From Dactylonectria macrodidyma (lineage: Eukaryota; Ascomycota; Sordariomycetes; Hypocreales; Nectriaceae): DNA of 64,000 bases. The notes under the pieces were generated by a model that saw nothing but the letters and a program-made list of their open reading frames with translations, had not been told where the DNA came from and did no database searches. The stretch lies in NCBI GenBank assembly GCA_020744425.1, contig JAGMUV010000001.1, forward strand, positions 1,612,001 through 1,676,000, given 5' to 3'. This document shows positions 11,152 to 23,404 of this stretch, piece by piece; position 1 is the stretch's first letter; every line of letters starts with the position of its first letter. Both the position numbers and the translations under genes were made by a program.

Positions 11152-12694
11152 TGCGAAGGGAGAAAGAACCCGGGTGGACCCCGGCGGCTCGGATGTAGAG
11201 AGGCGGGTGTTCAGAGAGGGGGGTTAGAGATGGAAGCAAGCCAGTTTCGGAGCTCTGAGATGAAGCTATCGTGATGGTTTGGTGTTCAGAAGTTGGAGGC
11301 TGCGGTTTGGCGGGGTTCACATGCCATGACGTGGGGGTGAGGGGCAAGGGGCATTTTCCCCCTTTGACCGCCACGTGCTAGCCCGATTAGTGAATGGGCA
11401 GGTGCCTAGACCACTAACACTCCAGCGCTCTTCCAGCGAGAGCTTCATTCTCAGCGCACATAGCTCGATACCATCACCCATGGTCCACGAGGCGACTCTG
11501 GTGAATAATTGTCACAGCAATCAGGATTGACAAGCGACGAACGAGAATGAATCGGGACTTCAAGGATTCGGTATCTATCACGCATGGCGGGCGTTCGATA
11601 ACTACTACCACAAGCTTGCAGTGGCGTTTGGCTTGTTCTAAGCCTCTGACTGGTTGAGACTTGCGGGCGCAAGGCATCTTTCTAATCCGACCAATAAGGA
11701 CAATACACGCTAGGTGATGTGTCTTGATAAGATTAGATAGATAGGGGGCATCCGTAATAAGGTTAACCTTTTTTTCCATGCCGTCGTCGCTGATGAAGCT
11801 TGCTATCAACTCTCAATGCGTTCTTACACAAATACAAACGGATATCAGGTATCCGGATATCTTGCTCTTGGTCCACAGCTACAGGTTGTTTCCTTTGAAT
11901 CATGGAATTACGCTACAATCGATCAAGATGGCTCTATAGAGTTCCGCCTAGTGAACCTGTAGAAAGACACTTTACTTTGAGTGCCTCGGTTTAGTAATGA
12001 CAAAATCAACTCCAGTCAATTGCGACAATTGACTAGGATTACTCAACTTCGGTTTGCAGCTACCAGCCAAGAACGGAAGGTTCGTCGATCGGTGATAAAA
12101 TGTAAAAGGGATTGTGAGGCATGGAAGTGTCCCAGAATTGATTCTGAGACAGATGTGGGGGGTCAGCATATGTGTACACTCGACATTACAATAATTCATA
12201 ACGACATCGATGCTCTCCAGATGCACTCCGGCTTTGTCCGTTGGGGCTCGGCATGTTGGCTGATTATGTCATACGTTATCCCTGTGAGCTGTTTATTACG
12301 AGAATCCGTCATGGCGTTATTGTGGGAACGCTCTCGAGTGCCTGCAAACAAGCCGGTTCTCGCTAAAGCCCCATCGATGATCCAACCGCTCCTCTGTGAC
12401 AACCAAAGACAAATTGAGGGGGGGGGATGTTCTTTATCTCGGTGGGGGAGGGGCAAACAGCGGCCAGTTGTACGTCTGCCATTGGAAACGCAGCTGAAGG
12501 CGTGTGTCGAGAAATGGAGATCTTATCTTCGAAAAAAGCCCAAAGCCCAAAGCTGCGCCCGCGTCCGAGGAAAAGCACTAGTCGCGGAGAAGAGAAAAAC
12601 TGGATGGAAAATGTCTCGGGGTCTCGGTCGGACGACGGGCAGCAGGAGATATTTTTGATACGATTTCTTGATTGACGCTACACCCGGGATGATG

Positions 12695-12730
12695 GATCTG
12701 GACCTGGACCTGGACCTGGACCTGGACAGG
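12695..12730. repeat. GACCTG hexamer tandem repeat
   Basis: Four exact GACCTG units (12701-12724) are flanked by one-off variants GATCTG and GACAGG. It lies about 650 bp upstream of the nitrite reductase start. Likely a simple-sequence repeat. Confidence 0.85.
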
Positions 12731-12829
12731 TTGACTCTTGACCGAGACTGCTTTGACACTTGACCAAAGCTCACCACCGGCTTGCCTGCTACTCACCTGC
12801 TCACCTTCCTGCCAACCTTACTTATAACA

Positions 12830-13041
12830 CGATAATTGATAATCCCAACTGTCATAATCACGCGTTCCAAGTGTAAACGAAGCCTCCGTCTTTCGTGGCA
12901 TGACCTACAGTTTGTCCGACTTATCACCGTCGCCGGATTTCCACGCACCAAAAGAGCAGAGCCCCACGGCCCTGAGCGACTCGCTTTCTCCGCGGAACGC
13001 CCACGCCGCATCCTGATTGGCCGGGCCACCTCGCCTTATCA
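12830..13041 (+). promoter_or_regulatory. Nitrogen-control region: NirA/NIT4 palindrome and GATA sites
   Basis: The palindrome TCCGCGGA (12989-12996) is the published NIT4 target and overlaps CTCCGCGG (12988-12995), an exact fit to the Aspergillus NirA consensus CTCCGHGG. Four HGATAR sites for the AreA/NIT2 GATA activator lie nearby: 12830-12835, 12837-12842, and reverse-strand sites at 12921-12926 and 13036-13041. All are 340-550 bp before the nitrite reductase ATG. This is the expected layout for nitrate induction with ammonium repression. Sites are seen; binding is inferred. Confidence 0.65.
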
Positions 13042-13381
13042 AGATGGCCCTCGCAGGCCCAGCACGACCTTCTCCCCGGGCCGCTGGCTTCTTTGTGTGG
13101 CGATGGGCAAACCGGAAATGCGTTTTACGCTGCGAGATCTGGCGAGTTCCCGGAGATGCAATATCGCGATAGGGAGCGGTGGAACGCAAACAGTCGAGGC
13201 CCCTAGGTTCTCCTCGGCTGTTGGTGGTGTTTTCTAAATGGGGAGTCGGGGACAGCTCTTTAAAATCATCGATCCCCTGATTGCGAGCCCGGTGGACTTT
13301 TGAAGGTAGACCAGTTTCTCAATTCAACGGCATTGTCATCTTAGACGGAGTAGACTAGGTGACAATCACAGTTTGCCCATC

Positions 13382-16300
13382 ATGAGCCAACCACAGACTC
13401 GTCTAGTCGTCGTAGGACTAGGCATGGTCGGTATCAGTTTCATGTAAGTTGATGCCATTCAGAAGAGCGAACAAACACACACACACACATACACACACAC
13501 ACACACATATACATACCCTCTAGGTGAGAAGCTGGGATCTAACAGCTCGATAGTGAAAAGCTATTAAAATACGACGCAAAGTCAAGAGAATACAACATCA
13601 CAGTCCTCGGCGAGGAGCCCCACCTGGCTTACAACCGAGTCGGCCTCACGAGCTTCTTCGAGCACCGGAAGATCGAGAACCTCTACCTCAACCCTGCAGA
13701 ATGGGTGCGTACAAAACCTCCACGAGTTGGTGTCCCTGTGTTATTAACAATCGAGGCAGTATCAAGAAGCACCCGTAGGCGCCTTGAGCTGCCACGTCAA
13801 CACCAAAGCCACCCTGATCGACTCGGAAGCCAAGACGGTCGCGTGCGAAAACGGTGACATCTACCCCTACGACATCCTTGTGCTCGCCACCGGCTCTGAC
13901 GCCTTCCTCCCGCGCATGCCGGGCTACGACGCCACGGGCGTCTTCGTCTACCGCACCATCAACGATCTCACCAGCCTCATCGACTATGCTGACACCAAGA
14001 ACGGGACCAACGCCGTCGTCATCGGCGGCGGTCTGCTCGGCCTCGAGGCGGGCAAGGCCATGCTGGACCTGGAGCGCTACAAAAACATCAGCCTCGTCGA
14101 GCGCGCCAGCTGGGTGCTCAGCAGGCAGCTGGATTCGGATGCCGGCCAGATGGTCGTCGACCAGGTCCGCACGCTTGGCGTCGACATTATGCTGAGCAAG
14201 AGCCTCGCGTCCATCAAGACGGACGAGAACAACAACCTCACAGGCGTCGGCTTCGAGGACGGAGACGAGATGGACTGCTCGACGCTCTGCTTCGCCATCG
14301 GCGTCAAGCCTAGAGACGACCTGGCTCGGGCTTCGGGCCTCGAGTGCGCCCCGCGAGGCGGTATCGTCGTCGACGACAGCCTCAAGACCAGCGTCGACGG
14401 CATTTACGCCATCGGCGAGTGCGCGAGCTGGAAGGGCCAGGCGTACGGCCTCATCGGCCCGGGCGTCGAGATGGCCGACGTGCTTGCCTTCAACTTCTCA
14501 CAGGCCAAGCTGCACTCGCCCCGGTCCTTCAAGAAGCCCGACCTTAGCACCAAGCTCAAGCTGCTGGGCGTCGACGTCGCCAGCTTCGGCGACTGCTTCG
14601 CCGACATCAACGGGCCAGAGTCGCTGCCGCCCAAGTTCGCGAGGACGTTGAAGGATGCCAACGGCGCTCGGTTGACCAACGGTGCTGCCGCCGCCGTCGC
14701 CGCTGCATCAGTCCAGGCCCTGACGTACAGAGACCCCTTCCTGAACGTGTACAAGAAATACATCTTTACCAAGGATGGCAAGTACCTGCTCGGAGGCATG
14801 ATGATTGGCGACACCAAGGACTACGTCAAGCTCGTGCCCATGGTCAAGACCATGAAGGAGCTGGAGGTGGCCCCAAGCGAGCTCATCCTCGGCGCGCAAA
14901 AGGACGGCGACGATGGCGACGACCTCCCCGACGACGCCCAGGTCTGCTCGTGCCACAACGTCACCAAGGGCGACATCGTGGCCGTCGTCAAGGACGGCAC
15001 CTGCAAGGACATTGCGAGCCTCAAGAAGTGCACCAAGGCCGGCACGGGCTGCGGTGGCTGCATGCCCCTGGTGACGACCATCTTCAACAAGACCATGGCG
15101 GCCATGGGCAACGAGGTCAAGAACTACGTGTGCCCGCACTTCAACTACTCGCGAGTGGACCTGTTCAACATCGCCATGGTAAAGCGGATCAAGTCCCTCA
15201 AGGAGATGATGCGCGAAGCCGGCAACGACAAGAACAGCCTCGGCTGCGAGCTGTGCAAGCCTGCCGTGGGCAGCATCATGGCCTCGCTGTGGAACAAGCA
15301 CGTCCTGGACAAGTCCACCTACGGCCTGCAAGACACCAACGACCGCTACCTGGGCAACATCCAGCGCGACGGCAGCTACTCGGTCGTGCCGCGCATCTCG
15401 GGCGGCGAGATCTCGCCCGACAAGCTGCTGGTCATCGCCCAGGTGGCCAAGAAGTACAACCTCTACACAAAGGTGACGGGAGGCCAGCGCATAGACTTGT
15501 TCGGCGCCAAGAAGCATCAGCTCCTCGACATCTGGGGCGAGCTGGTTGCCGCTGGCATGGAGTCCGGCCACGCCTACGCCAAGTCGCTGCGGACGGTCAA
15601 GAGCTGCGTTGGATCAACGTGGTGCAGATACGGCACCGGTGACAGTGTCGGCTTGGCGGTGCGACTAGAGGAGCGATATAAGAGCATTCGATCACCGCAT
15701 AAGCTCAAGGGAGGCGTGAGCGGCTGTGTGCGAGAGTGTGCGGAAGCCCAGAGCAAAGAGTAAGTGTTTTCTTCTTCCACTCCCCTGAGGGCTTGATCCC
15801 ATATACTTCCCCCCCCCCTCCCCTGTATATCCCACGATAACTAACAAGGCTCCCAAAATAGCTTCGGCCTCATCGCCACGGAAAAGGGTTTCAACATCTT
15901 CGTTGGAGGCAACGGCGGCGCCATCCCTCGACACGCCGAGCTGCTGGCCAAAGACGTGCCCCCATCCGACGTGGTGCAAATCCTGGACCGCTATCTCATG
16001 TTCTACATCCGCACCGCCGACAAGCTGCAGCGCACCGCTCGCTGGATCGAGGGCCTCCCCGGCGGCCTCAAGTACCTGCAGGAGGTTATCCTCGAGGACA
16101 AGCTGGGCATCTGCGCGTCGCTCGAGGCCCAGATGGCCGAGCTCGTCGACAGCTTCTTCGACGAGTGGGCTGAGGCTATCCGCACGCCCGCCATCGCGTC
16201 CAAGTTCCGCCAGTTCCACAACACCAGCGACACCCTGCCGACCATGGAGGTCGAGCAGGATCGCGAGCAGGCTCGGCCCGTCTTCGCTGGCGGATCGGCC

Positions 16301-16906
16301 GCCGAGGACTTTGCAAGCCTGAAGGACCGCTGGTCGAGCACGACGTGGCAGCCCGTCATTGAGTCGTCCTACTTTGACGGCGCCGACGAGATGCCCAACG
16401 GCATCTCGGCCACCATCAAGCGCGGAGACACTCAGCTGGCCGTCTGGCGCATCCAGGGCGCCTTCTATGCCGCCCAGCAAATGTGCCCTCACAACCGCGC
16501 CTTCGTTCTGGCCGACGGCCTCGTCGGCCAAGAGCCCAGCGAGACGTCGCCCTACATCTCGTGCCCGCTCCACAAGCGCAACTTCGACCTCGGCGACGGC
16601 ACCTGCAAATCGGACCCGGCGCTCTCCATCGCCACCTTCGCCGCCGAGGCCCGGCCCGACGGCATGCTGTACCTGCGGCTACCGCCTGTCGAGGAGCTCG
16701 ACGGTGCGCTAGGCACCGCGAAATGGATCGTCAAGAAGGGCGAGAGCGATGCCGCCGCCCCGATGACGGAGCTCGACCGCCGTATCGGCTTCAAGGGCAT
16801 CCGTGGCAAGAAGCCCGGCGTCCGGCCCCTCGCCGGCACCAAGATGACCAAGCCCCTCGAGCTCCTGGCCGCCGGAGTAGGCTGTGGCACCACGCCGGAT
16901 TGGTAG
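13382..16906 (+). CDS. niiA: Nitrite reductase [NAD(P)H], siroheme flavoprotein
   Basis: Reduces nitrite to ammonium with six electrons from NAD(P)H, the second step of nitrate assimilation, in the cytosol. Four exons (13382-13443, 13554-13704, 13760-15759, 15862-16906; introns 110, 55 and 102 bp) give 1085 residues, normal for fungal NiiA/Nit-6. Domains in order: FAD/NAD(P)H pyridine-nucleotide reductase (VVVGLGMVG at the start, second [10 protein letters not shown]), BFD-type [2Fe-2S] domain with Cys467, 469, 502 and 505, sulfite/nitrite reductase half-domains with the siroheme-[4Fe-4S] cysteines 687, 693, 727 and 731, and a C-terminal NirD-like Rieske domain with Cys946/His948 and Cys972/His975. 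All cofactor ligands are present. GC at third positions is very high, which leaves long false frames on the other strand. A divergent nitrate reductase gene is not adjacent. Upstream NIT4 and GATA motifs fit nitrate induction. Confidence 0.97.
13475..13510 (+). repeat. CA microsatellite inside nitrite reductase intron 1
   Basis: An almost uninterrupted (CA)n run with two TA breaks lies within the 110 bp first intron (13444-13553). It is probably length-variable between strains. Confidence 0.9.
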
Positions 16907-17638
16907 AAAAAAAGACAATAGAAACGGCTTGGAGTTTTGAGGACGATTGACATGACTTTTTGGATATTACAAGGTTCATTAGATAGCATCGGACACTGGG
17001 TTGAGATTCGATCATGGGTTGTTTTGTCTGGGATACCTCTTTCGTGGTGCAATAACGTTATTAAGTGAATATTATTCTCAACAGACCTTCAAATTCGAAT
17101 GGCCGTACGTAATGCGCTCATGTGTCTTTTTATCCCACTTGTTGCTTAGACAGACCCCAAGTACAATTCCATGTACACCTCATCGATATCAAGACGGTCG
17201 ATACTCATCATAAGCCAACCTCGGCCAGTTATGCCATTTCGCTGCCTGGGAAATTATATCCCAGCCTCAAGCTTGAAAGGACCATAAAAGGGACCATAAA
17301 TGGCCATAGACGTTGAAAATATGAAGCAAGGTAGAAAAAGTTAAAATAAAAATGAAAGCTGTCGTAGAAACTCTCGGCACAGGTTCGTGTCGCTGCGCCA
17401 ATTCCCTTGGAAAATCCCTTCTTCCTCCGTCCTGTATCGTCCTTTTTATTTCATTGCCGATAGTAACTCCGGAACCCAACAGATCCCACCTTTCTAGAAA
17501 ACAGATACCCATGATCGTACAGAAGTCATCTCAAAAGAACGAACGCATTAGGGAAAAGTGTAGATGTGGTCAAGTGGAGTATTGCTGGGAAAATTCGTTC
17601 GTGTCGTTCCAGGATCTGTTTGGTCAAGTTCCACGCCT
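16907..17638. other. Intergenic, 732 bp, between convergent genes
   Basis: 3' flanks of nitrite reductase (+) and the SREBP gene (-). AT-rich with no supportable gene. Confidence 0.55.
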
Positions 17639-20600
17639 TCAGCACCCATCATCTTCGCATTCACTCAGACTTCCGTAACCGGTATCTGAATCCATGCCCA
17701 CCAAGCTCTTGGTAATCGTCAGACATCGGTCCACTACCTTTCCTCGGATATCCAACGCCACACCGCATTTCTCGCCAGGAGAACCTCCCATCCAGAGACG
17801 GAGTCCCGCTGCCAGTCGCTCTAGCGATGATTGAAACATCTCGGCTGTATCCTTGTGCTCATAAAGCTCCTCCATCAACTGGAGAGCCGCGGCGCAGCCA
17901 AGGAGCGACATATGAGATGCGTCGCCTTGACTCATGATAGTCTCAATGGCGCGAAAGCGTTTGTGGTGTGTACCGGGCGTGCTCTCGATTCGTCGAAAAT
18001 GGGCGATGGCCATTCCGCACCGCAATGCGAGGCGGAGATCCGGGGTCGACGCCTGCAGGCTCGGGTCGATGATAGTCGACGAGGCCCCAACCAGGCTATC
18101 CTCCCTCTCAGTTCCCAAGGCCTGGAGGGCCGCAGCGATGTTGGCGCCACGGGCCTTGTCGTCCAAGACTGCACGCGCCACGACCGCGCGTGCTTGGGCA
18201 GTGGACCCAATGGGGGCAACCTTGATTGCCAAGTCAATATCCTCGGCCATGGTGGACAAGATCTCTTCGTCCTTGTCCATAGTCGCAACTAGTGTTCGGT
18301 GCAGCTTTTGGGTCGACCACCATGCTGCAACGGCATCCATCGGCGATCCGATAGCAGTATCTTCGACAACGGCGTCCATTCCGTCCATAGAAGTCATCAC
18401 GTTGTTGTCGGTTTCGCTGTTAAAGGCCAAGTTGTATGCGCGTTGAACCACGTCGTCGTTGAGAATATCGTCGCTTTCCTGCTCAACGAGCACGGCAAGG
18501 TGCTCTGGCAGCTCATCCTCATGTTGAGCCTCTGATCCATCGCGAAGCTGGATGAGCAGCCGGTTGAGTTGTCGCGCCTCTTTCCACATGGTCCGTGCCA
18601 ACTTGGCAGAAATCACGTTACTAATGCCCAAGTGCAGGCTATTTTGGCTAAGATCCCAGAGAAGCACGCGGATGTGCAGGGCCTTAAGCATGAGCCGAAT
18701 CGGGGAGCTGGGAAGGGTACCAGATGCGAGAAGGGTTAGTACCAGGCGGCTCTTGTTAATCTCGACATCCCCGCCTGCTAGTTGCGAGTCAAGCGCGATA
18801 CACCAAGCTTTGACACGGGCAGTCTCTTGCTCCTCAGTCAGGCCAGTGAGCATCTGATAGCCCTGTACGCCGATGGCATTGCGCACGCTGAGTTTGAGTG
18901 TCTTGAGCATGAGAGCAGCCGCCTCGAGGAAGAAGTTGTGACGAGGGATCCAAACAGTCTGAATGGCGGTAAGCCAAGCCTGCTGTCGCACGTGGATCGG
19001 TGAGGCCAGCGAAGGAGCCGGCTGCAAAACCCCAGCCAGCGTCTTCTTCGACTTCTCCTGTGTCTGGGTAAAGAGTGAGGGCACAAAGACCCACAAGAAG
19101 GTACCGAGTAGCATGAGAACTCGGAGTGACGTGTGGACGTGGTATCCCATAAAGTTGAGATCCAAGCTAGAAGCAACGCCTCGCAGGAGATGCAGTGGCA
19201 AGGCAAAGAGACCGCGCCCCTCCGTATCCTTATTACTGATCTCGTCTTCTCGGACGGCCTCCAAGAGCATCAGGCCAGCGAGAGAGCCAACCATGAGCTT
19301 ACCGAAGTATGGGCCCGCATTGTTCCAACGGTTCTGCTGCATCTGCTGTTGCTGCTGAATCTGCTGTTGTCGAATGACGGCAGGGTTGCCACCACGATAC
19401 GGTTGCTGAGGCACGGGGTAAGGCTGACCAGCAGCCATCTGAGCCGAAATAATTCGCTTCATGTCGTCCGGTACCTGGATCATTCCCGCTGGCGCACCGC
19501 TTCCGTCCGGCGAAGCCGACATGGGAGAGCCGACAAACTGTTGGGAATCCTGCGCGTACTGGATGGGCGTAGGTGGTTGCTGGAGAGGGCTTATCGCGCC
19601 GTTCATCGCGCCGGCCATGAAGAGCTTTTCAAAGGCGGCGATTCTCGCCTGCATAGCGCTGTTTTCGTCGAGAAGTCGGTTATTGCGCTTCTCGAGATGT
19701 CGGATGTACTCGGTCGCCTTGCTCAACACCTGGACAACAGATTAGCGTCGTGACGCGGTGGGCATCGCGTCTCAACATGGACTACTTACGGTGGCCTTGT
19801 TGAGCTTGTGGGCTGGGGTCAAACCGTGAAGCTCTTCGCGATCTTCAGTGGTGTCCTCGCCCCTGGCGCTCTTGGACATGATGCGCAGACTGGGGACGCT
19901 GTCCCGCAGCGCAGCGATCTTGTCGTTGAGGTTAGTTCGATAACGTTTCTCGATCATGTTGTGGGCAGTCTTTTTGATGGGTTGGTTTCCATCTTCGTCC
20001 TCCTCCTCTTCATCGTCCTCGGGGTCCGCCGAAGACTTTCGCTTTCGAGACGCTTTAGAAGACATTTCAGCAAGATCTGGTGACGAGAGAACCCCCATCT
20101 TGGCCTCACCTGTGGCCGAGTCGGGGCTCGAGGCGCTCTTGGGCGACTGGTACTGGAGATGCGGTGGCATGGCGATATTGCGCAGCTTCTCCTGCAGGGC
20201 AGGAGTCAGAGAGCTGAGCGCGCGCGGCAGGAAGTTACTGGCGTTTGGCACAGAACCCTGTGCCGCTGAGGGGTTCGAGGGAAGGGATGCAGTGTAGATG
20301 GAGTCGGGACTAAGAGTAGTAGGCGCAAGGCTATCGAGGCTGGCAGAAACGGGGAGCTGCTGGAGTTGCAGTTGCTGATCCTGACCGAAAGAGATGTCCC
20401 AGGGGGAGGTCTGGTAGCTTGGTTGGGCGGGAGGAGCACCGGTCGAGGGGTCGTACGAGTCGTAAGGAGGCGTGCCAGTAAATTGCCAGGCGGCAGTAGA
20501 CGCAGCGGCGTAGTAAGGCTGGGGCGGAGGGCAGGCGTTGGAAGAAGAGTCGTTGGGAGGGAGAGAGGGTTCCGGCTTCACGACCGAGCCATCTTCGCCA

Positions 20601-20683
20601 AAAGCGATATTTGGGTCTTGGAGCCCAAATAGGCTATTCGCATTGTCATGGTCGGCCATGTCAGAGTACCTGGAGCCGGGCAT
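17639..20683 (-). CDS. srbA: Sterol regulatory element-binding protein (Sre1/SrbA), membrane-bound bHLH factor
   Basis: Two exons, 20683-19790 and 19729-17639, with a 60 bp intron inside the bHLH (GTAAGT...CCAG, phase 0), give 994 residues, about the length of SrbA. The start is the first in-frame ATG (20683); a second at 20659 is also possible. Order: acidic/Pro/Gln-rich activation region (1-210), acid patch, bHLH from about residue 239 with the SREBP hallmark Tyr in EKRYR, leucine zipper-like [12 protein letters not shown] (about 310-322), two membrane segments (about 439-456 and 499-518) forming a hairpin, and a long conserved C-terminal fungal domain (DUF2014 type). In fungi the precursor sits in the ER and is cut by the Dsc ligase system under low oxygen or low sterol, releasing the factor to activate ergosterol and hypoxia genes. 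The protease sites themselves are not visible. Confidence 0.95.
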
Positions 20684-23404
20684 GGCAGGCCCAGGACCAT
20701 GCACCGATGGGCTGATGGCAAGATGGGCACCACAGGAGGGTCCCAGTTGTTAGGGTGGCCCCGAAGCCTTTCGCGGTGAGAGTCCTTGAAGGCTGGAAGG
20801 AATGGTACGGGCGAGTGGCGTGTGAGCCTGGGTGAGAGAGACCGAGTGAGGTCACTGAGGTGAGCCTACCTACGGGACGGTCTCAGTCGAGGGCTGGCTC
20901 GCCCACTGGCTTTCCCGGGTTCACTGACGAGACTGGCAAGACGACTGGCTGACTGCTTCACTGGTTCACTGTCGGTTCCTGGCTCCCTGGCTCCCTCAAT
21001 CAGCGCTCTCAGCACGCTGCAGGCACTGCACTCAGCGCACACGGCACCAATCTCTCTCTATCGCCGCGTGGTGTGTCGCTGGACGGCGCAAGGTCTGGTC
21101 GAATCTCAGGCTTCGAGGGCCTCTAGGTAGCAGCGGCGAGGGGACGGCGATGGCGTGGACGAGGGTGAGAACGAGGGTGAGGTGGGATCGACCGATGGCG
21201 GATGCGGCCGAACGTTCGATCGAAGGCCAGGGGCTGGGGGGAAAGGCGATAGCAAGCTCGCAATATGGTCTGACTGAGTCTCGGGAATAGGAAGCGCTTT
21301 GGTGATGGAAATGGGGGATTGCAGTTTGAGGGAGACGTCGAGGCCTGCAGGCAATTCGATTTGAGGAGGGTGGACGAGGACGGGCGGGAAATCGTACGAT
21401 GGGACCCGGACATCAGCCCAGCCCAGTGTGAGCTGGGCCAAGCCAACTTGCGCGCGAGGTTCCACAGGGGGGGCTTTAGAAGGGAATCGCCCATTACTCT
21501 CTTCAACACAGCCCTTGATTACAGTGCTTGATTACAGTGCGCGATCGCTGGGTATTGCGCATTAGCTGCCGGCTCCAACCCGTTTGCGCACACAGGTACA
21601 CGCTAACACAGTGCTAACAATGCACCGAGGGGTCCGGGTGCGACCCTTCCATACTGGCTCCAGTCACCTTGAAGCTTGCCGCAACCCTCACACCCATCAT
21701 CCATGGCTCAAGCCCACCACACCTCCAATCCCACGCTTCGAGCACCGGATGGTCCGCGCCTTGCAAATAGATGTTAGGTTAGCCCCGCGGATTCTGGGTA
21801 CACATTGTGCACGTGGCCGAACAAACACACGCTGTGAAGAGTCTCAGAGGACTTGGGATGAGGTCAAAGCCACGCATTCGCAGCGTGGCTAAGTGGGTAT
21901 CTGTGGTGGGTTGGTGGGTTGTCGCCGGGCATGGCGTCGTACAGTGTCCGTGCTCTGAGACATGTACCTGGACACTGTGCGACCTCTCGCAGATTTTTCA
22001 CCTCCCGCTCGCTCCCGTCCCCCCCGAGTCTCCGATGTTTTCTACGGCGCTCCGTGCGGTAGATGCAACACCCAACTGTGCAAATCCAGCTACGGGATCC
22101 GCAGCCCATGCCGGCAAGGATTTCACAATATTAACGCCTCCTACCTATTGAGACAAGCCTGCATCCCTTAGCCCGCCCCTCTTGTTCCGCAAATTGTGAC
22201 GCTGCGCTGCGGAAACGCATTGATCTGTCGCCAGGGGCGCGGAACTGTCTCAGCCTGGCCACGCGAGTTTCCAGGTTCCCTCGCCCCGGCGATTCCTATG
22301 GTCTGGAGAGATGTGTTGGTGGTGGTGGCTATTCATAGGTGGGAACGTGGTTCAGTCCAGCCGCAACGCCTCCCATGTCTAAGATGTATGCTATCTAAGG
22401 ACGTACGATATGTACGATAGGTATGACATGTACGATAACACGGCAACCCAATACGCCCTGACTATGTTTAAATCCATCCCTCCATGCCCTGTCATCGCGG
22501 ACGTCCCTCCGAGGCCCGTCCCACCATGTTCGATGCATGTGCTTTGTCTTTGGTGGCGGTGGATATTGATTGCACGGCTGGCTCATGGCATCCCACCTTC
22601 AGGCTTCACGCCATTCCTCTCCAAAAGCCCAGATGTTGGTCCTCAAAAGTGCCCTCCCATGATATTCCCCCCTTTCGAGCCCGATTGTCCTTCGCTTGTT
22701 GGCTCCCAACGCCTGTCACAAACGACCGATCTCTCCAGCCTACCCAAAAGTGGGAAGCAATTGAGACATTCGACGCATCTTCCCCCAAGAGGAATGCACA
22801 CTGTTCTAAAAATGCACGCTTGTTCCAAAATGCACGTTATGGGCTGGGTTAGACACCCCGCCGCCACCCAGATCGGATGTGCGACCTTTGCTTTGGCCTG
22901 CATCCTCAGCTGGGAATGGTTACATTCAGCTCCACATTGAGCGGGAAACCCACGTTCAGCGGGAATCATTCAGCCCTACGTTTCCTGCTCAACCTGTTCA
23001 ACATTGATATGCCCCTAACGCAAATCACATATCACAAATTGGTACACAGACTCAGGTCCATGGTGCACACAATTAGATGGTGGTATTCCCCGCCAACCCA
23101 AACACTATCAGCGGTGTCACGATGGCGGTACTGGTAGGTAACGTAAGACATGGTATACATTGTTGAAATTTCTTATTCTTCCCTTCACATTTCCTCCATG
23201 TTCCCCTCCTTCTGGGCCGACACCAGTGGTATACGCAACGTTGCCTGCTGAAAAATATATGAAATAAAGTAAATCCGCACGTCATAGCGACATGATGCTT
23301 GCCGTCCGGGGATGCGGCCAGCCGTTTTAAAATCTAAGGAAATCGGGTGACAAGAAATAGCAGAGAAACAAATGAGATATACCCCGACTGTCAACAAAGA
23401 TGGT
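20684..23404. other. Long 5' flank of the SREBP gene, 2.7 kb
   Basis: Both neighbours are on the minus strand, so this is the SREBP promoter/leader plus the 3' flank of nothing else on the left; the next gene's stop is at its right edge. Many short frames occur but none shows domain-like sequence. Self-regulation by SREBP is known in other fungi, but I found no clean sterol-response element. Confidence 0.5.

Larger units (their letters stand above)
11152..13381. other. Intergenic, 2.2 kb, upstream of nitrite reductase
   Basis: Divergent spacer between Vps25 (-) and nitrite reductase (+). The half near nitrite reductase carries a hexamer tandem repeat (12695-12730), GATA motifs and a NirA/NIT4 palindrome. 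The remainder (about 11.2-12.6 kb) is stop-rich and shows nothing I can name. An open frame at 11981-12658 has no domain-like composition and was not accepted as a gene. Confidence 0.5.

Noticed and set aside
10712..11374. 220-codon minus-strand frame rich in Pro and Arg
   Set aside because: It overlaps Vps25 exon 1 in another frame and has the Pro/Arg composition of a shadow of GC-rich coding DNA.
11981..12658. 225-codon frame upstream of nitrite reductase
   Set aside because: No recognisable family, irregular composition, overlaps equally long frames on the other strand; more likely promoter DNA.
14708..16573. Long minus-strand open frames of 287 and 293 codons over nitrite reductase
   Set aside because: They lie exactly opposite a GC-rich coding exon with strong third-position bias, which leaves antisense frames open; the sense strand has full family motifs.
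20684..20704. SREBP start seven codons upstream
   Set aside because: That start would be GTG; the first ATG in frame is at 20683.
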